A DNA stretch of 64,000 nt. It comes from an uncultured Caryophanales bacterium. Its GTDB lineage: Bacteria > Bacillota_I > Bacilli_A > RF39 > UBA660. Positions 62,845 to 64,000 of this stretch are shown here, piece after piece; the first letter of the stretch is position 1, and every line of letters begins with the position of its first letter. The notes beneath the pieces are model-generated. The model made no database searches and was not told the DNA's origin. It saw nothing but the letters and a program-made list of their open reading frames with translations. The stretch spans positions 1 through 64,000 of the forward strand of contig CAJLIR010000006.1 in NCBI GenBank assembly GCA_905206805.1, in the 5' to 3' direction. The translations under genes were made by a program, and so were the position numbers.

Positions 62845-64000
62845 TGATTGAATTAAAGAATGTTACGAAAGTTTATAAGTCTAAAAAAGGTAATTCTACT
62901 AAGGCACTTAATAATGTAAATTTAAAGTTTGAAAATAAAGGTATGGTATTTATTGTTGGAAAAAGTGGAAGTGGTAAATCAACTTTACTTAATTTATTAG
63001 GTGGTCTTGATAGTGCTACTAGTGGTGAAATTCTAGTAAATAATCAAAATATAAATGAATTTAGTGCTTCAAATTATGATGCATATCGTAATACTTATAT
63101 AGGATTTATTTTTCAAGAATTTAACGTACTTGAACAATATAATGTATATGAAAATATAGAATTATCCTTAAAATTACAAGGTAAGAGTCCTTCTAAATTA
63201 GAGATTGAAGATATTTTAAAAAAATTAGGATTAGAAAATTTAGAAAATAGAAGAATAAATGAATTATCAGGTGGACAAAAACAAAGAGTTGCAATCGCGC
63301 GTGCTATAATAAAAAATCCCAAAATAATTTTAGCAGATGAGCCAACTGGTAATTTAGATAAAAACTCAAGTGAACAAATATTTAATATTTTAAAAGATAT
63401 AAGTAAAGATCACTTAGTAATTGTTGTATCTCACGATAATGAAGCTGCAAATATTTATGCTGATAGAATTATAAAAATAGAGGATGGATGTGTTTTAACT
63501 GATCCTATAGATTGCAATATGGAATTAGAAGAACTTAAATTAAAACGTGCAAAATTACCTTTTTCTTATGCTTTAAAAATGGCTTTTAATAGTTTTAAAT
63601 CAAAACCTATTAAACTATTAATGACAATAATACTAACTACTATATCTTTTATTTTTATGTTTTTTACAGTTAATTGTTCTCTGTTTAATAAAGAACAATT
63701 AATAATAAATACAATGCGAGATAATAATGACTATATATATTATGTAAAAAATTCCTATTATGGATATATGGGTAGTATTACTAATAAAGTTTTAAATCAA
63801 ACAGATTTAGATTATATTTCTAGTGTAACTAATTCAAAATTAAATTTAGTATATAATTTGTATGATAATGGTAATATGTTAAATTTTGAATTTGGTTTAA
63901 AAAATAATAATTTAAAAAGATTTCAACACGATATATATGGTTTAAAATTTATAGAAGTAGTGGATGATAATATTTTAAAAAATATTATTGGTAGAATGCC
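62845..64000 (+). CDS. ABC transporter, ATPase fused to a permease (partial at right edge)
   Basis: 385 codons visible, open at the window end. The ATPase is residues 1-225: Walker A GKSGSGKST near 39, Q-loop FIFQEFNVLE, signature LSGGQKQR near 140, Walker B ILADEPTGNLD near 160 and H-loop VSHD. From about residue 240 it continues into a MacB/FtsX-like permease with a first membrane helix (LLMTIILTTISFIFMFFTVN) and an extracytoplasmic loop. Such fused proteins often handle antimicrobial peptides or lipoproteins. TGAGGAA precedes the ATG by about 5 bases. Confidence 0.9.

Overview
The window is 64 kb of very AT-rich DNA with strong AGGAGG-type ribosome binding sites and TGG used for Trp. TGA occurs as a normal stop, most clearly at the end of feoA. 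The gene content is that of a low-GC Bacillota: HU, CCA/polyA nucleotidyltransferase, RNase J, FtsY/YlxM/Ffh, FeoAB, RluA-type synthase, S11 and M15 carboxypeptidases, and a CotD-like coat protein. My inference is an uncultivated gut Bacilli lineage near Erysipelotrichia/RF39 that has, or recently had, spores. No tRNA, rRNA or CRISPR array was seen.

Layout. 0-12.3 kb is mostly housekeeping: the tail of an Rpn-type nuclease, HU, the CCA enzyme, a glycerophosphodiesterase, a DUF2179 membrane protein, RNase J, and an SRP operon (ftsY, a small membrane gene, ylxM, ffh). Inside the SRP operon sits a three-gene cassette: a HerA-like ATPase, an N-formylglutamate amidohydrolase and an unknown gene. 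12.5-19.9 kb holds a CotD-like gene, two HTH regulators, a pseudouridine synthase, a VanY-type peptidase and feoAB. 20.1-24.1 kb is a co-directional cluster of zinc-ribbon and membrane-anchored proteins around a PrsW-type intramembrane protease.

24.1-29.1 kb is an inserted island: a decayed IS256, an ABC exporter whose stop codon lies in the IS end, a frameshifted ADP-ribosyltransferase-like gene and a gluzincin metalloprotease. It is bounded by a near-identical 0.79-kb direct repeat of the 3' end of the gene at 23114.

30.4-49.2 kb is the most striking part. It encodes four exported proteins made of cadherin-like beta-sandwich repeats: a 3101-residue protein with three glycine-rich domains and a C-terminal dockerin; a ~1849-residue protein with an N-terminal cohesin-like domain, a dockerin and an exact-looking 1107-bp internal tandem repeat; and two shorter cohesin-like proteins with C-terminal membrane anchors. 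Together they look like a self-contained cohesin/dockerin surface scaffold without visible enzymes. Paralogous small membrane proteins flank it (29931 and 49331).

49.8-53.2 kb holds a DacA-type carboxypeptidase gene whose first 413 bp are duplicated around a 1.8-kb segment with a plasmid/ICE-type replication protein. A related scar recurs at 60.5 kb. 53.3-58.5 kb is a cluster of two collagen-like proteins, a pectate-lyase-like adhesive protein and two small beta-fold proteins, none with a signal peptide, which suggests a spore-surface (exosporium-like) layer. 58.7-64 kb carries an S41-like protein, a MazG-like pyrophosphatase, an EEP-family phosphatase, a ylmH pseudogene, a Nudix hydrolase and an ABC transporter that runs off the right edge.
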